From assembly GCA_017983465.1 (NCBI GenBank), contig JAGOBK010000005.1:62001-126000 (forward strand): a DNA stretch of 64,000 nt, in the 5' to 3' direction. A program made the translations under genes and the position numbers. The stretch is from Crocinitomicaceae bacterium (GTDB lineage Bacteria; Bacteroidota; Bacteroidia; Flavobacteriales_D; Crocinitomicaceae). Shown here one piece after another: positions 9,397-17,857 of this stretch. The notes beneath the pieces were generated by a model that searched no databases, was not told the DNA's origin, and saw nothing but the letters and a program-made list of their open reading frames with translations. Positions within the stretch are counted from its first letter, which is position 1; each line of letters begins with the position of its first letter.

Positions 9397-9534
9397 CATG
9401 CGGTTTACTGCTCTTTTTTATGGTTTTAATTAACTCCTATCCATTTTTTACTACTATTCGTGCATTTTATTGCTTTTTTAAGCGTATTTCGTTAGTAACA
9501 TTCTCCTGAATCAGACGCTAAGCGTACCATATCC

Positions 9535-9566
9535 GCTCTCCACTCTCGCTCTGTCCGCCGCGGCGG
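9535..9566. repeat. CT-rich words joined to GC palindrome
   Basis: CT-rich words related to the 19-base unit at 7754-7809 are followed by the perfect palindrome CCGCCGCGGCGG (9555-9566). Together with 7731-7816 it borders the HipBST-type operon on both sides. Confidence 0.7.
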
Positions 9567-9612
9567 TTTGTGTGGGGTTGATGTTGTGTAATGCCATAAA
9601 TGTATTGTTTAA

Positions 9613-9927
9613 CTAATAAAGAAACCCGAAATGCCATAAAGGGATGACATTGAGATAACCTTGTTCTATCTTATCTTTGACTACAAAAGCATTCGCTTGC
9701 TGTTGAAGTTGCTTCTGACTTTTATTTTTTCCACCAATTTCAAAATGATATTCATTTATCGAAAAATCGACAAAACTTGAACTGCTGGGTTGATAAGAAA
9801 CCTTCGTTTGGTTCATAAAAAAAGTTTCCCGCTGATTTCCATCATTGGGATTATCCGCTGCTAAAACTGCATTTTTTCGCACTATAACAGTGCTTTTTTG
9901 CGCTTTTTTCGCACTACCTAAGTGCAT
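9613..9927 (-). pseudogene. Remnant of an AAA-type ATP-binding protein (C-terminal end only)
   Basis: The last ~75 of 104 codons look like the C-terminus of the large Bacteroidota AAA ATP-binding proteins of roughly 400 residues: NPNDGNQRETFFMNQ, then YHFEIGGKNKSQKQL, then NAFVVKDKIEQGY and a final IPLWHFGFLY. The Walker A, Walker B and helicase-like parts are missing. The first ~25 codons look non-native and contain an imperfect duplication (AGTGCGAAAAAA twice). A heptamer word repeat abuts the 5' side at 9931-9985. I call it a 5'-truncated gene. A small functional protein cannot be excluded, but the family match is to an end fragment only. Confidence 0.7.
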
Positions 9928-9930
9928 TAT

Positions 9931-9985
9931 TTAGCTAATTGAGCATTGCTGTGCACTCCACACTGAGCACTCCACACTGTTCCCA
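9931..9985. repeat. Heptamer word repeat (class B), short and degenerate
   Basis: Words such as GAGCACT and CCACACT repeat here, as in the longer arrays at 26.9 and 27.5 kb. It lies exactly at the truncated 5' side of the ATPase remnant and 9 bases before the stop of the intact AAA gene. Confidence 0.6.
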
Positions 9986-9993
9986 GCATCGAT

Positions 9994-11316
9994 TTAAAGA
10001 GTTTGTCGCATTTGGACCAAAGAGTATGATTTATAGTGCACTTCGAAGTTGTTGAAATTTGCCAATAAATTACTTGCCTTTTGTTTCAACTGTTCACGTT
10101 GAATTTTTTCTGGATTTCTTTTGACTTCAGCAATTAATATGCTTTTATTCAGTTGGTCAATAGCAACAATGTCAATTTCGTTGGTGTTTTGCCTTTCCCA
10201 ATAAGTACCTATTTGATTAAACTTTTGCAATGACTTGAGTCGATCAATAAAAAAGCGCTCAAGTGTCTTTCCACTAAAGCCTACGTAATCTCTAGCTACA
10301 ACACTACGAATGTATCCTAAATTACCTGCTTCAATTGCACTTCGATTTCTATAAATAAAGCGGAACCAAAAACGCAAAAAATGATCGTTAATTTCATATT
10401 TAAGCGACCTACTCGTTGGCTTAGCTAAAATGGGTCGTACTTTTTTGATCAGTCCAAATTCTTGTTCGAGCCGGTCCAAAAAACCACCAATTTGCATTTC
10501 CATAATGGATTCCATCTCAACTCTTGCTGTCTTTCCGCTTGCAATCAATGACAAGATTGAAAAATAATTTCCGTATTCTTTGCCAAACTCGTCGATTAAT
10601 ACATTCTTTCCTTCATCTAAAAACAAAGAATCTTCAGAAAGCATCATTTCTAACATGGCTTCTTTTGTGGTGGCCTTTTGCTCCATGAGGAGTTCCACAT
10701 ATTTGGCAACCCCACCGGTAAAGGCATAAAATGCCAAAAGATCTTCATTGCTAAAGTTAGGTGCATAATCTAACAGGATTTCTTCTAGTGTTGCCACATC
10801 AAAAGCTTTCAAATGTAAGCGTTGATTGGCACGACCAAAAAGTGGTTCCTTTGCGTTTTCAAAAATACGTGTCATGAGTGCATAAACTGAACCACAGCAT
10901 ACCCAGTTCATCTTACTTGTTTTATGATGAAGATCCCAGATGGCTTGCAACTCAGAAAATACCGAAGCATTGACCGTCTGAAACTCCTGAAACTCATCAA
11001 TAATTAGCGTGAAATGTTTCGAGCGCGAACGATCTATTAACCACGCAAACAGGGTTTTAAACTGCTTAAATTCGCCATATACTGTCTCTCCCCATTTCTG
11101 CTCAATTTGTTCAACAAACTCTGCACACAATAAGGCCTCATTTTTTTTTGCCACAAAAAAATAAAGTGTTGATGGATCGTTATATGCCTTTAAAAGTAAG
11201 CTTGTTTTTCCTATTCTCCTTCGTCCTACAACAAAAGTAAGCTGCGCACTTTCCTTTGCACGTTGCCCAATTTTTTCTAACTGGGCCAACTCAACTTGTC
11301 TGTTATAAAACTTCAT
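9994..11316 (-). CDS. AAA ATPase with C-terminal DUF234/nuclease-like domain
   Basis: The 440-residue protein belongs to the archaeal-type ATPase group of AAA proteins. Walker A is GRRRIGKTS (31-39) and a Walker B with sensor follows as FTLIIDEFQEF (about 101-111). The middle has the winged-helix part typical of the family (FGLIKKVRPI and nearby). The C-terminus (EIDIVAIDQ, IAEVKR) resembles the PD-(D/E)xK-like core of DUF234, which could bind or cut nucleic acid. The biological role of the family is not established; genes of this kind are often found in accessory islands, as here. A perfect 10-base inverted repeat lies just upstream of the start. Confidence 0.85.
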   Translation of the reverse strand: MKFYNRQVELAQLEKIGQRAKESAQLTFVVGRRRIGKTSLLLKAYNDPSTLYFFVAKKNEALLCAEFVEQIEQKWGETVYGEFKQFKTLFAWLIDRSRSKHFTLIIDEFQEFQTVNASVFSELQAIWDLHHKTSKMNWVCCGSVYALMTRIFENAKEPLFGRANQRLHLKAFDVATLEEILLDYAPNFSNEDLLAFYAFTGGVAKYVELLMEQKATTKEAMLEMMLSEDSLFLDEGKNVLIDEFGKEYGNYFSILSLIASGKTARVEMESIMEMQIGGFLDRLEQEFGLIKKVRPILAKPTSRSLKYEINDHFLRFWFRFIYRNRSAIEAGNLGYIRSVVARDYVGFSGKTLERFFIDRLKSLQKFNQIGTYWERQNTNEIDIVAIDQLNKSILIAEVKRNPEKIQREQLKQKASNLLANFNNFEVHYKSYSLVQMRQTL

Positions 11317-11328
11317 TCGTTATTATTT

Positions 11329-11367
11329 TTATCGCAATTCAGATTACTGTAACATTCATTGCGATAA
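11329..11367. promoter_or_regulatory. 10-base inverted repeat upstream of the AAA ATPase gene
   Basis: TTATCGCAAT (11329-11338) and ATTGCGATAA (11358-11367) are perfect inverted copies separated by 19 bases. On the minus strand a near-consensus -7 box (CATCTTTG, 11375-11368) lies directly upstream, so the repeat would fall around the transcription start and in the leader. It could be an operator or a leader hairpin. Confidence 0.5.
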
Positions 11368-11417
11368 CAAAGATGCCCTAAATTTTCGATTTTTCCAAAC
11401 TCATTCTATTTCCAAGC

Positions 11418-11885
11418 TTATCTCCCAAAATCATCCTGCACCCTCACAATATCCTCTTCATCAGAAGGCTGAGCTGCATCGGTGTGTTGCCAAATTTCTG
11501 CAATAATCGCTTGTTTATCTAAGCCAATGAGGCGGTGGCGTTCGCCCTGTGCCAATTTGATGGTTTCACCCACTTGGTATACCACAAGCTCACCTTCTTC
11601 ATCTGTATGACTGCGTTTCACAGCCACTGGACCTTCCACTACCTTCCAAATCTCGGCACGGCGGTTATGGTATTGCCACGACAAGCGTTGGTTCGGTGCC
11701 ACCAATAAAATCTTGGGGCTCAACTTCCCACCAATCGTGAGTGTGTTGACATCTAAGCCATCAAAAAAGGTATCCGCAAAAAGTTGCGCTTGCGTTTCGT
11801 CGATTACGTAAAATCCTCCCCATGGACGCGTGAGGTCGGAAGCTATTACCGTGAATTTTTCTAGTAGAGAAGGTGTTTTATGCAT
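11418..11885 (-). CDS. Cupin-domain sugar-phosphate isomerase-like protein
   Basis: The 155 residues hold a cupin of the type found in mannose-6-phosphate isomerase type II C-termini and in proteins annotated as phosphoheptose isomerase in Bacteroidota: RPWGGFYVID, LSWQYHNRRAEIW with metal-ligand His and Glu, then GERHRLIG and AEIWQH. No catalytic activity can be assigned from sequence alone. It is the last gene of the minus-strand glycosyltransferase operon, one base overlapping the GT2 gene, so a role in sugar-precursor supply or its control is plausible. Base composition is visibly richer in GC than the adjoining glycosyltransferases, which suggests it belongs to the conserved backbone of the locus. 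Confidence 0.75.
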   Translation of the reverse strand: MHKTPSLLEKFTVIASDLTRPWGGFYVIDETQAQLFADTFFDGLDVNTLTIGGKLSPKILLVAPNQRLSWQYHNRRAEIWKVVEGPVAVKRSHTDEEGELVVYQVGETIKLAQGERHRLIGLDKQAIIAEIWQHTDAAQPSDEEDIVRVQDDFGR

Positions 11886-12634
11886 TATTTAAAGAATATG
11901 AAAATATATTTTTTGTTAAAAAAACGAAAAACACCTTTTAAATGCCAAAAAAAGTGTTTTAATTTTTTTCTATTATTTCTTCTCGCATCATGTACAATTT
12001 CAACTTCCGGAAAGTAAATTAAGTCACCATGTTTCCTTGAGATCCTATAACATATGTCAACATCTTCCATGTACATAAAATACCTTTCATCAAAACCGTT
12101 AAGATATTCATATTTATCTCTAGAAAACATTAGGAAAATTCCAGCAGCCCATGGGATTTTTGTTGGTGTAATAATGGATTCATGATAAAATTTAGTTCGA
12201 TGAAAAACAAATCGAACCATCAAGTCAATAATTGACGGAAAATCTCTTACACTATCTTCTAAATTACCTTTAACATCAACTACTTTTGGTGTAATGCAAA
12301 AAACTTGTTGATTAATGTTAAAATAATTTACTAGTCTTGTAAAATCAATACTTTTGATTCTAACATCTGGGTTCAAAACGATAAAATAATCTCCACTAGA
12401 AATTTTAAATGCGTTGTTATGATTTTTTCCAAAACCAAAAGGAATAATATTTTTTATGTAAATAATATTATTATTTGCCATAACATAGGATTCCACTAAA
12501 TAGTCATCCACATTATTTGTGACAATAATCTCAAGTTCAAAATAATTAAGTTTTAATAAATCAGAAAGTAAATCTGTCACCAAAATTCCATGTTGGTGAT
12601 TAACTATAGATATTGATATTTTTATTGACTTCAT
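11885..12634 (-). CDS. Family 2 glycosyltransferase
   Basis: The 249-residue GT-A enzyme begins ISISIVNHQHG, has FGFGKNHNNAFKISSGDYFIVLNPDV with the DxD-like NPDV metal site, and the acceptor-side motif MYMEDVDICYRI, the set seen in rhamnosyltransferase-like GT2 proteins. It transfers an activated sugar to the growing lipid-linked repeat unit on the inner face of the membrane. The ED motif residue is the likely catalytic base. Length is slightly short for the family but all core motifs are present. It overlaps the next upstream gene by 4 bases. The sequence is strongly AT-rich. Its sugar cannot be told from sequence; rhamnose is one candidate because dTDP-rhamnose is made here. Confidence 0.87.
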   Translation of the reverse strand: MKSIKISISIVNHQHGILVTDLLSDLLKLNYFELEIIVTNNVDDYLVESYVMANNNIIYIKNIIPFGFGKNHNNAFKISSGDYFIVLNPDVRIKSIDFTRLVNYFNINQQVFCITPKVVDVKGNLEDSVRDFPSIIDLMVRFVFHRTKFYHESIITPTKIPWAAGIFLMFSRDKYEYLNGFDERYFMYMEDVDICYRISRKHGDLIYFPEVEIVHDARRNNRKKLKHFFWHLKGVFRFFNKKYIFIFFK

Positions 12635-13758
12635 TTTATTTGTTCAAGAATAGACATTACACTACTACTCCAATTTTCCATACGAAATTGATCCAAAACA
12701 AAAACATTTTTTTCTGTATCAATTATTTTTTTTCTGTTAGTAATATAAAATTTCAATGATTCAGCAAGTTTTTCTGGATGCGGCTCAGTCATAATACCAT
12801 ATGGAGGAAATAAAGGTAGGTTCTGTAATCCACCAACACATGAACTAATAACAAAACAGTTCGATGCTAATGCCTCAATAGCTGATAATGAAGTGCCTTC
12901 GGAAAATCTACTTGGAACCATAACTACATCATTCGCTTCATAATAACTTGCAATTTCATCGAATTGAGCTGTTTTAAATTCTACAAATTCTTCAATTCCC
13001 AATGATTTGGTTAATTGTTTTAAATTATCAGTTAAATTACCTTCGCCTAACATAGTTAAATGAACATTATAACCCTCTTTTATAATTTTAGCAACAGCAT
13101 TTATACAATCACTTCCTCCTCTTGGTTCTGAAAAAATACTTAACCCCATAATTCTACGTGGAAATAATATTTTTATTACAGTTGTATTAATATTTCTAAC
13201 ATTTGTCTTAAATAATTGATCATCAAAATAATTAGGAATGTAAACCATCCTATCTAATAAATCATGAGATTTTTGGACAGACTCTATGACCCAATTTATG
13301 TAATTTGTATCTACACAAATTGTTTTTTGTGTTCTTCTTAGGTATTTACCATTAAAGTACTCAATTAACCATCTCTTAATTTTATTTTGTCTGGATGACC
13401 ACCATACTCCATGATTAACCGCGACTGATTTTTTAAAATCACTCCCCCAAACTAAATCTTGCGAAAGAAATAGAACCAACTCGTTAGATGGAACTAACTT
13501 TTTAATTTTTTGATAAAATGTAATATTACCTATAAAATTTTTAGAACTAACAACACCATATAATTTACCTCCATTATAATCATCTTCAAATAAAACTTTA
13601 GACTTTTGATAAATATTCACCTCATAACCTTTCATCACAAGATGTCTTACTATATCACGCGTCCATCTTTCAAGACCTCCTAATGTATCTCTTGTTCCAG
13701 TTTCATAATCCCTTACCCACCAAACTGCTATATTTATTTTTTTTCTCATGTTTTTCAT
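12631..13758 (-). CDS. Family 4 glycosyltransferase
   Basis: The 375-residue protein has the GT-B fold pattern: an N-terminal acceptor half with GGLERWTRDIVRHL and a C-terminal nucleotide-sugar half with RRIMGL, LGEG, and the retaining EX7E motif region MVPSRFSEGTSLSAIEALA. These are typical of GT4 retaining transferases. It probably adds one sugar of the polysaccharide repeat at the cytoplasmic face. It overlaps both neighbours by 4 bases, so translation is coupled. AT-rich, in line with the adjoining serotype-type genes. Donor and linkage are unknown. Confidence 0.9.
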   Translation of the reverse strand: MKNMRKKINIAVWWVRDYETGTRDTLGGLERWTRDIVRHLVMKGYEVNIYQKSKVLFEDDYNGGKLYGVVSSKNFIGNITFYQKIKKLVPSNELVLFLSQDLVWGSDFKKSVAVNHGVWWSSRQNKIKRWLIEYFNGKYLRRTQKTICVDTNYINWVIESVQKSHDLLDRMVYIPNYFDDQLFKTNVRNINTTVIKILFPRRIMGLSIFSEPRGGSDCINAVAKIIKEGYNVHLTMLGEGNLTDNLKQLTKSLGIEEFVEFKTAQFDEIASYYEANDVVMVPSRFSEGTSLSAIEALASNCFVISSCVGGLQNLPLFPPYGIMTEPHPEKLAESLKFYITNRKKIIDTEKNVFVLDQFRMENWSSSVMSILEQIK

Positions 13759-14648
13759 TGTAAATTCTTTTCAATTGCTTTTATTAATAATTCATCTTCA
13801 AGAGATTCTTGAAGTAATATTTTTTGATAAATTAGAAAATTTGGTTTTGGCAGCCACTCCAAAACTGCACCAGATGGGGGAGAAAGACAAATGCACCCAA
13901 ACTTACTTGCTTCAAAAATCGAAAGACCAAATCCTTCCTTATCATAGGTGGAAATAAACCACAAAGACTTTTGAAGTAACTTATAAAAATCATTTTTAGG
14001 TAAAAATTCAGAAAATTCAACATCAACTTTAGGGACTTTCTCATTCAATTCTATTTTGGTTCTCTTAATTTCAACTAAATTACCCAATAACACAATCTTA
14101 CTCACGTTGTGATTTGCTATTAATTTTAAAATTACTTCTGCCGTTTTTTTATGGGTGCCAGGTCTTAGCCAAGCAATAGCAAGTCTTGAATCTTTAGGGA
14201 TTTTTGCATAGTTATCTTTAAACAAATCTATTTCCTTCATAAACAGCTTGCTGTAGTCTACTTTCTGAATATTATTTAATTTGTAAGATTTTGAAATGAA
14301 TTCAGAAACTGTTATAATCCTAATTCCTAATATGTTAACTAAGCGGATCACCATAAATCTAATTTGAACTTTTACAAATGATTTTACTGTTAGGTTATAA
14401 TTATAACTTACTGATTCGTGAAGAACTACAGTTATATTTTCCCTTGGAAATCCTAGAAAAAAAAATAACAAAGAGAATAAATGAGAAGTGGGTTGGTGAA
14501 AGAATAACTTAGATTGTCTTTTATTGAATAGATTAAAAACACTTTGAAAATTTGCTGTTGTAGTATAATTTCCTTGATCTTGTAATCTTTTAACAACCTC
14601 CCATACACCACCTTTTTTTTTATGAATGATATTTATTATTTGTGACAT
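13755..14648 (-). CDS. Short family 4-type glycosyltransferase
   Basis: The 297 residues look like a compact GT-B transferase: an N-terminal part with KKKGGVWEVV, a middle with AIAWLRPGTHKKT and IVLLGN, and a C-terminal TYDKEGFGLSIFEASKFGC that fits the GT4 E(x7)E motif. It is about 70-80 residues shorter than usual members, mostly in the N-terminal half, but has no internal stop. It overlaps the Wzy-like gene by 29 bases, and the overlap region is next to a run of nine A (14613-14621, minus strand) encoding the KKK, a possible slippage point. It probably adds one sugar of the repeat unit. Confidence 0.8.
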   Translation of the reverse strand: MSQIINIIHKKKGGVWEVVKRLQDQGNYTTTANFQSVFNLFNKRQSKLFFHQPTSHLFSLLFFFLGFPRENITVVLHESVSYNYNLTVKSFVKVQIRFMVIRLVNILGIRIITVSEFISKSYKLNNIQKVDYSKLFMKEIDLFKDNYAKIPKDSRLAIAWLRPGTHKKTAEVILKLIANHNVSKIVLLGNLVEIKRTKIELNEKVPKVDVEFSEFLPKNDFYKLLQKSLWFISTYDKEGFGLSIFEASKFGCICLSPPSGAVLEWLPKPNFLIYQKILLQESLEDELLIKAIEKNLQ

Positions 14649-15807
14649 AAAGTGCTAGAGAAAAAAAGAAATAAACAAAAAGGAAATTTTGAATTCCTGT
14701 TAAAAAGGAACAGAGTATTATTGCAACAAATGGCAGTTTAAAAAATATTTTTCTATAAAGAATTAATAAAAAGAATAAAAAAAATACAATTGGCAAACCA
14801 AATTCAACAATTAATTGAAGCGGAAGGGAAAAAGATGGCAAATTTCTTCCATCCAAAACAAATTCAACAGTGGGATCTAAAAAATAATTTACTTTCGAAT
14901 TTGCATTAAGATAACCTGTTCCTTTAATTGATAAGTCATTGAAAAAGGCATCTAAATAAGCTTGATTACTGCCAAATCTTTCTATTGTTGAATTATCACC
15001 ACTTCCATCAAATAAAATTAAAAATCGATTGTACGTTGATGCATTTATTACAAGCAAAATTGAAATCATAATTAACCCAATTACTTTTTGAGTAAAAGAA
15101 CTTTTGAAAATCAATAAAAATAAAGCTAGTAAAAGAGCTAATCTACTGGTTGTGAAAAATATACCTATTAATAAAAGAATGTCATAATTTCGTTCCCAAA
15201 CATTGAGACTTTCCCTTATTTTGGATTTTAAAAAAACCAAAATAGATAGCATCAGAACTAAATAAATACCAATGAAACTTGCTTCATTAGTTAAACCGGT
15301 GGGTCTATATCCCAAAGTGAAATCTGTTATTCTACCTACCTCGCCAAATGATGGATTATTATGGAACATAATAGGTATAAATGCAAAATATTGTGCAAAT
15401 ACTATTACTGTTAAAATAATTCCTGCTTTAGAAATAACTAAATATATACTTTCCAAATTGATTTCCAGTTTTTTCATTCGTTCAAATAGGAACATACTGA
15501 TAATAGAATAGAAGAAAGGACGTATAAAACCTGAACTGGATTTAAAAACATCGATTTTAGATGTAATAAAATAATCGTTCATGTAATATATGACAGCATT
15601 TAGAATTAAAATTAATGGGAAATAAATTACTAAAAGCTTAACGCTTTTTAAAAAAGCGAGATTTGAATTAAGTGAAACTAAAAATAAATTAACAAAAACT
15701 AAATCTGCAATTGATATTCTAAAAAAGGGAATAACAATAGCGTCAAAAGTCAACAACACAACAATTATACTAAGTGTATTTATTTTATGCTTTTTATATG
15801 TTTTCAA
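14620..15807 (-). CDS. Wzy-like O-antigen/capsule polymerase
   Basis: The 395-residue protein is very hydrophobic, with about ten or more predicted membrane helices and a longer extracytoplasmic loop around residues 240-310 (NRFLILFDGSGDNSTIERFG), a layout shared by Wzy polymerases and WaaL ligases. The loop RFG and GTGYLN pattern is typical of O-antigen ligase-like proteins. It would join lipid-linked repeat units in the periplasm. Start is TTG at 15807: a stop codon lies directly upstream and no ATG is near. It overlaps the flippase gene by 14 bases and the next glycosyltransferase by 29 bases. AT-rich. Confidence 0.82.
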   Translation of the reverse strand: MKTYKKHKINTLSIIVVLLTFDAIVIPFFRISIADLVFVNLFLVSLNSNLAFLKSVKLLVIYFPLILILNAVIYYMNDYFITSKIDVFKSSSGFIRPFFYSIISMFLFERMKKLEINLESIYLVISKAGIILTVIVFAQYFAFIPIMFHNNPSFGEVGRITDFTLGYRPTGLTNEASFIGIYLVLMLSILVFLKSKIRESLNVWERNYDILLLIGIFFTTSRLALLLALFLLIFKSSFTQKVIGLIMISILLVINASTYNRFLILFDGSGDNSTIERFGSNQAYLDAFFNDLSIKGTGYLNANSKVNYFLDPTVEFVLDGRNLPSFSLPLQLIVEFGLPIVFFLFFLLILYRKIFFKLPFVAIILCSFLTGIQNFLFVYFFFSLALYVTNNKYHS

Positions 15808-17857
15808 TTAATATTCTTAAAATTCGGCTGTCCTTTTTGGGCCATAGAGTTGGTTTTTTTTTATAGGACAATAACTCTAGATTTGATATTAAATATAAAT
15901 CTCCATTTTCTTCATTTAATGCCAAGTTTGAAAGATATGATTCAAAGTATCGAATACAATAAAGTTTATCTTTAAAATCAACTTTAAATAATTTATTCAA
16001 GATTCTACTTTTATCATTTTTTAATGTTTTTAAAATAAGCGTATTGGACGACGAGAAATAATTTGTAATTATGTGAGGATACTTACGATTTAAAATTGGC
16101 AATTTTGGAGACGTTTTAGAATTTGCATTAAATCCTAAAACATAATTTTGATGATTAATTGAATTAAGTGTTTCCAGAAAAAACTTAAAATTAAACGCGT
16201 CAATTTCAGAACAAGAACTGTTAACAATAATCACTCTTGGATTTACTTCAATAAACTTTGTTAATTGTGTTAATACAGATATATCAGTGCCACAATTCTT
16301 AATATAATTTAGGCTGTTCAATTTTATATTCTTTTGAACTAAATCTACATTGTCTGTTGTTTCAACCCTTATGAAATTTAAATTATTTTGAAGGCAAAAT
16401 TCATGAATATAATTAATCCCTTCAATGCCACATTTATATGAAAGATCTCCAAGTTTTTTTTCTTTACGATTAATAAATAAATCATAATCAATCATAATAA
16501 CCAGTGGCTTATCCCAATCTTCTTCTTTAGAATTGATAAACATCTCGGTTTCGTGATAACTTTTAATCTTGTAGGGAATTAAATTAACAATACTCATGAA
16601 ATATCGCCAAAAATAATATTTGATTTTTGGCGATAATTTAATGTAACCAATCACGGTGATTAACAAAAATCCAAGAATTAATGATTCTAAAACCGAGAAA
16701 AGATTGCTACTAAAAACATTAAGACAAATCAAAACAGTACAAGTCCAAATTGAATTTAAAACTAAACCAAAAAACAAATCAGATTTCGCAGCAAGTACAT
16801 TTCCAATAACTGAAGATAATGAAGATAAAAAAGCATAGAAAATTAAAAGGTAATAATATCGGTCTAGATCATATCTTTCACCAAAAAAAAATGATAAACC
16901 AGAAATAAAAAATGTTTTAGAAATAATTAGTAGAAAAAAAATAATTAGAAAACCCATAAAGGATTTTTTCATTATCGTAAAAATCTTTGAATCTGAATTC
17001 CCGAAATTTTTATCAACCAAAAAAGGCAATGCTACTTTATTAAAAATTACCGGTAGGAACAAGAGCAAATTTAATGATTGATTAATTACACCAAACATAG
17101 CCAATTCATTTAACCGCCCTTGACTATTCATAGTAAATTGAATATGCCAATTTACATATATCACAAGTAAATTTGATAAAAGCAATGGGGTTGCAAATCT
17201 TGATAATTCAATTAGAACAGTTAATTTAAATTTTATTAATTCGAAATAGTTAAACCATCTCTCCTCTGATAAGAACAATAAAATTGACAAAACTAAAATT
17301 AAGGAATATCCCAAGATAAAGCCGAATTTTATAAAATCCCCCCCCCCATAAAAATAAAAAATAAAATTAGATGCAAATAATATTGCAGCATTTATAAAAC
17401 TTACAATTGAAAATTTAGCGAATTTTTTTTTCCCTATTAATAGACTTTTTAGAAACGCATCTGCGGATATCGACAAAATACCTATAACTAAAATAACATG
17501 ATTCTGAAGCTCGTTCTTTAAACCTATAAAATGGAATGAAAATAATAAAATTAATATTGCAAGTATTGAAAATAAAATATTAATCTGTGCTGCTGAAATT
17601 ATAAAAATTCTATTATTCTTACTAATGTTTTCTGCGGTGAATTTTGTCAAAGCAAGTCCGATACCTCCACTTGCTAAGATTGCAAACATTTGAACGGTTG
17701 TTAATAAATAGATTAATTCCGCGAAAAAATTTGAGTCCATCTTTTTAGCCAAAAAAGAAATAAAAAGAATGGAAAACAATTGAGTTGAAACTGAACCTAA
17801 AACAGTAAATAAACTTGCAGCCAAGAACTTTTTCAAAACAATACTTTTGGGTCTCAT
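15794..17857 (-). CDS. Wzx-like polysaccharide flippase fused to a C-terminal soluble domain
   Basis: Residues 1 to about 415 form a MOP-superfamily flippase with around twelve hydrophobic segments (start MRPKSIVLKKFLAASLF, late helix LILGFLLITVIGYI); such proteins move lipid-linked repeat units across the inner membrane. Residues from about 425 to 687 are an additional soluble domain not part of normal Wzx proteins (usual length 400-500). It contains VIMIDYDLF, RVIIVNSSCSEID and a Gly/Asn-containing core (LGFNANSKT) that loosely recall glycosyltransferase-associated domains; I cannot assign it. A run of ten G (minus strand, 17347-17338) encodes Gly171-173. Overlaps wecB by 4 bases and the Wzy-like gene by 14. 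AT-rich. Confidence 0.85.
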   Translation of the reverse strand: MRPKSIVLKKFLAASLFTVLGSVSTQLFSILFISFLAKKMDSNFFAELIYLLTTVQMFAILASGGIGLALTKFTAENISKNNRIFIISAAQINILFSILAILILLFSFHFIGLKNELQNHVILVIGILSISADAFLKSLLIGKKKFAKFSIVSFINAAILFASNFIFYFYGGGDFIKFGFILGYSLILVLSILLFLSEERWFNYFELIKFKLTVLIELSRFATPLLLSNLLVIYVNWHIQFTMNSQGRLNELAMFGVINQSLNLLLFLPVIFNKVALPFLVDKNFGNSDSKIFTIMKKSFMGFLIIFFLLIISKTFFISGLSFFFGERYDLDRYYYLLIFYAFLSSLSSVIGNVLAAKSDLFFGLVLNSIWTCTVLICLNVFSSNLFSVLESLILGFLLITVIGYIKLSPKIKYYFWRYFMSIVNLIPYKIKSYHETEMFINSKEEDWDKPLVIMIDYDLFINRKEKKLGDLSYKCGIEGINYIHEFCLQNNLNFIRVETTDNVDLVQKNIKLNSLNYIKNCGTDISVLTQLTKFIEVNPRVIIVNSSCSEIDAFNFKFFLETLNSINHQNYVLGFNANSKTSPKLPILNRKYPHIITNYFSSSNTLILKTLKNDKSRILNKLFKVDFKDKLYCIRYFESYLSNLALNEENGDLYLISNLELLSYKKKPTLWPKKDSRILRILIENI
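17338..17347 (-). repeat. Homopolymeric G10 tract inside the flippase gene
   Basis: Ten consecutive C on the plus strand (G on the coding strand) interrupt a very AT-rich coding sequence; the codons read TAT GGG GGG GGG GAT. Loss or gain of one base would shift the frame near residue 171 and abolish the flippase. Tracts of this length are the usual substrate of slipped-strand phase variation. Confidence 0.8.
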
